DNA from: Candidatus Thorarchaeota archaeon MP8T_1
GTDB taxonomy: Archaea; Asgardarchaeota; Thorarchaeia; Thorarchaeales; Thorarchaeaceae
Assembly (NCBI GenBank): GCA_002825465.1
Contig: PJER01000053.1
Coordinates: forward strand, 1-14,506
Direction: 5' to 3'
Length of the DNA stretch: 14,506 nt
The notes beneath the pieces were generated by a model. That model searched no databases, was not told the DNA's origin, and saw only the letters and a list, made by a program, of their open reading frames with translations. Of this stretch, positions 14,136 to 14,506 are shown one piece after another. Each line of letters starts with the position of its first letter. Positions within the stretch are counted from its first letter, which is position 1. The translations under genes and the position numbers were made by a program.

Positions 14136-14506
14136 TAGTTATCGCCCTCCGTCAAGTAGCGTTTCTTGACTTTTTTCACAAAGTCATTGTTCCAATCGAG
14201 TTTGGGATCTAGTCCGAGGTCTGAACGGTCATCTTCGACAAAATCAGTATATGCGTCATTGAGCAGCCATCCATCCTCTAGGACCTTGTTTATAGTATTC
14301 TGAAAGACAGCAGGAATGTGACCCTCACGAGCAGCAATCTCGCGTACAGCATGGAAAATCTCAGCCAGATTAACATCCTCTTGACAGCGTTCTTCACATA
14401 ACCTGCAGGTCATGCAGAGCCATGGAAGCTCGCTAGATAGGACCTCTTCACGCTTGCCGAGAAGAATCTTCTGGATAAGTTTTCGAGGACGATAACGGTC
14501 AGTCAT
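14135..14506 (-). CDS. hdrC: Heterodisulfide reductase subunit C, C-terminal part (5' end outside window)
   Basis: 123 codons visible. HdrC links HdrA to HdrB with two [4Fe-4S] clusters. The second cluster motif is seen at window residues C31, C34, C37 and C41 (L-C-M-T-C-R-L-C-E-E-R-C-Q). The usual R-K-L-I-x-K-x-L-L-G-x-x-E-E-V-L helix precedes it at 8-23. The first cluster motif should precede this helix, so the Met at the window edge (14506-14504) is probably internal and the gene is cut by the window. Q replaces the common Pro after the last Cys. The C-terminal tail is acidic then basic (D-W-N-N-D-F-V-K-K-V-K-K-R). Confidence 0.88.
   Translation of the reverse strand: MTDRYRPRKLIQKILLGKREEVLSSELPWLCMTCRLCEERCQEDVNLAEIFHAVREIAAREGHIPAVFQNTINKVLEDGWLLNDAYTDFVEDDRSDLGLDPKLDWNNDFVKKVKKRYLTEGDN

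Noticed and set aside
1..14506. tRNA, rRNA, CRISPR arrays, insertion sequences or a replication origin.
   Set aside because: None recognised on either strand; the only repeats are the paralogues and the four vhuU-tail blocks.

Overview
ORGANISM. The window comes from an archaeon, most probably an Asgard (Lokiarchaeia/Thorarchaeia-type) lineage. The evidence is an archaeal VhuDGAU-type F420-non-reducing [NiFe] hydrogenase joined to heterodisulfide-reductase genes, strong GGAGG Shine-Dalgarno sites with several TTG starts, TATA-like boxes about 40 nt upstream of starts, and a UGA-encoded selenocysteine gene followed by a SECIS-like element of eukaryotic type. That last combination has been described for Lokiarchaeota. 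The lineage is an inference; no marker gene in the window proves it.

LAYOUT. (i) 1-1437, plus strand: the 3' part of a CrtI/phytoene-desaturase-like FAD oxidoreductase and a small four-helix membrane protein. (ii) 1565-7018, plus strand: three tandem paralogues (about 543-562 aa) of an unrecognised family. Each has a signal peptide, a large glycosylation-rich extracytoplasmic beta-type region and about five C-terminal membrane helices, and each has its own TATA-like box. (iii) 7123-14506, minus strand, read right to left: hdrC (partial) - hdrB - hdrA-like (432 aa) - hdrA (584 aa) - vhuD - a small winged-helix gene - vhuG - vhuA - vhuU. These genes are tightly packed with ATGA or TAATG overlaps and look like one operon converging on the paralogue array.

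KEY OBSERVATION. vhuA lacks the C-terminal DPCxxCxxH nickel-binding motif. The motif is supplied by a 54-codon gene, easily missed, that starts in the vhuA stop codon (7287) and has an in-frame TGA at 7209-7207 exactly where the first motif cysteine belongs (D-C-U-L-S-C-G-A-H). This is a VhuU selenoprotein. Its true stop TGA (7125-7123) lies inside a hairpin with eukaryotic SECIS features: ATGA, a 10-bp-type stem, an A-rich apical loop and a 3' TGA.

The DNA between the three paralogues holds three further copies of this vhuU-3'-end/SECIS/terminator block, all in the minus orientation. Copy 3 keeps the SECIS fold with two compensatory base-pair changes, copy 2 is degenerate and copy 1 is a remnant. 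The paralogue array therefore seems to have grown by tandem duplication of [membrane-protein gene + tail of vhuU], scattering orphan SECIS elements.

HOW THE GENES WORK TOGETHER. VhuA+VhuU+VhuG take up H2, VhuD passes electrons to the HdrA pair, and HdrBC reduces a disulfide. This is the classical flavin-based electron-bifurcating Hdr-Mvh/Vhu arrangement, here with a split, complementary HdrA pair. The plus-strand surface proteins have no evident functional link to it beyond shared repeats.
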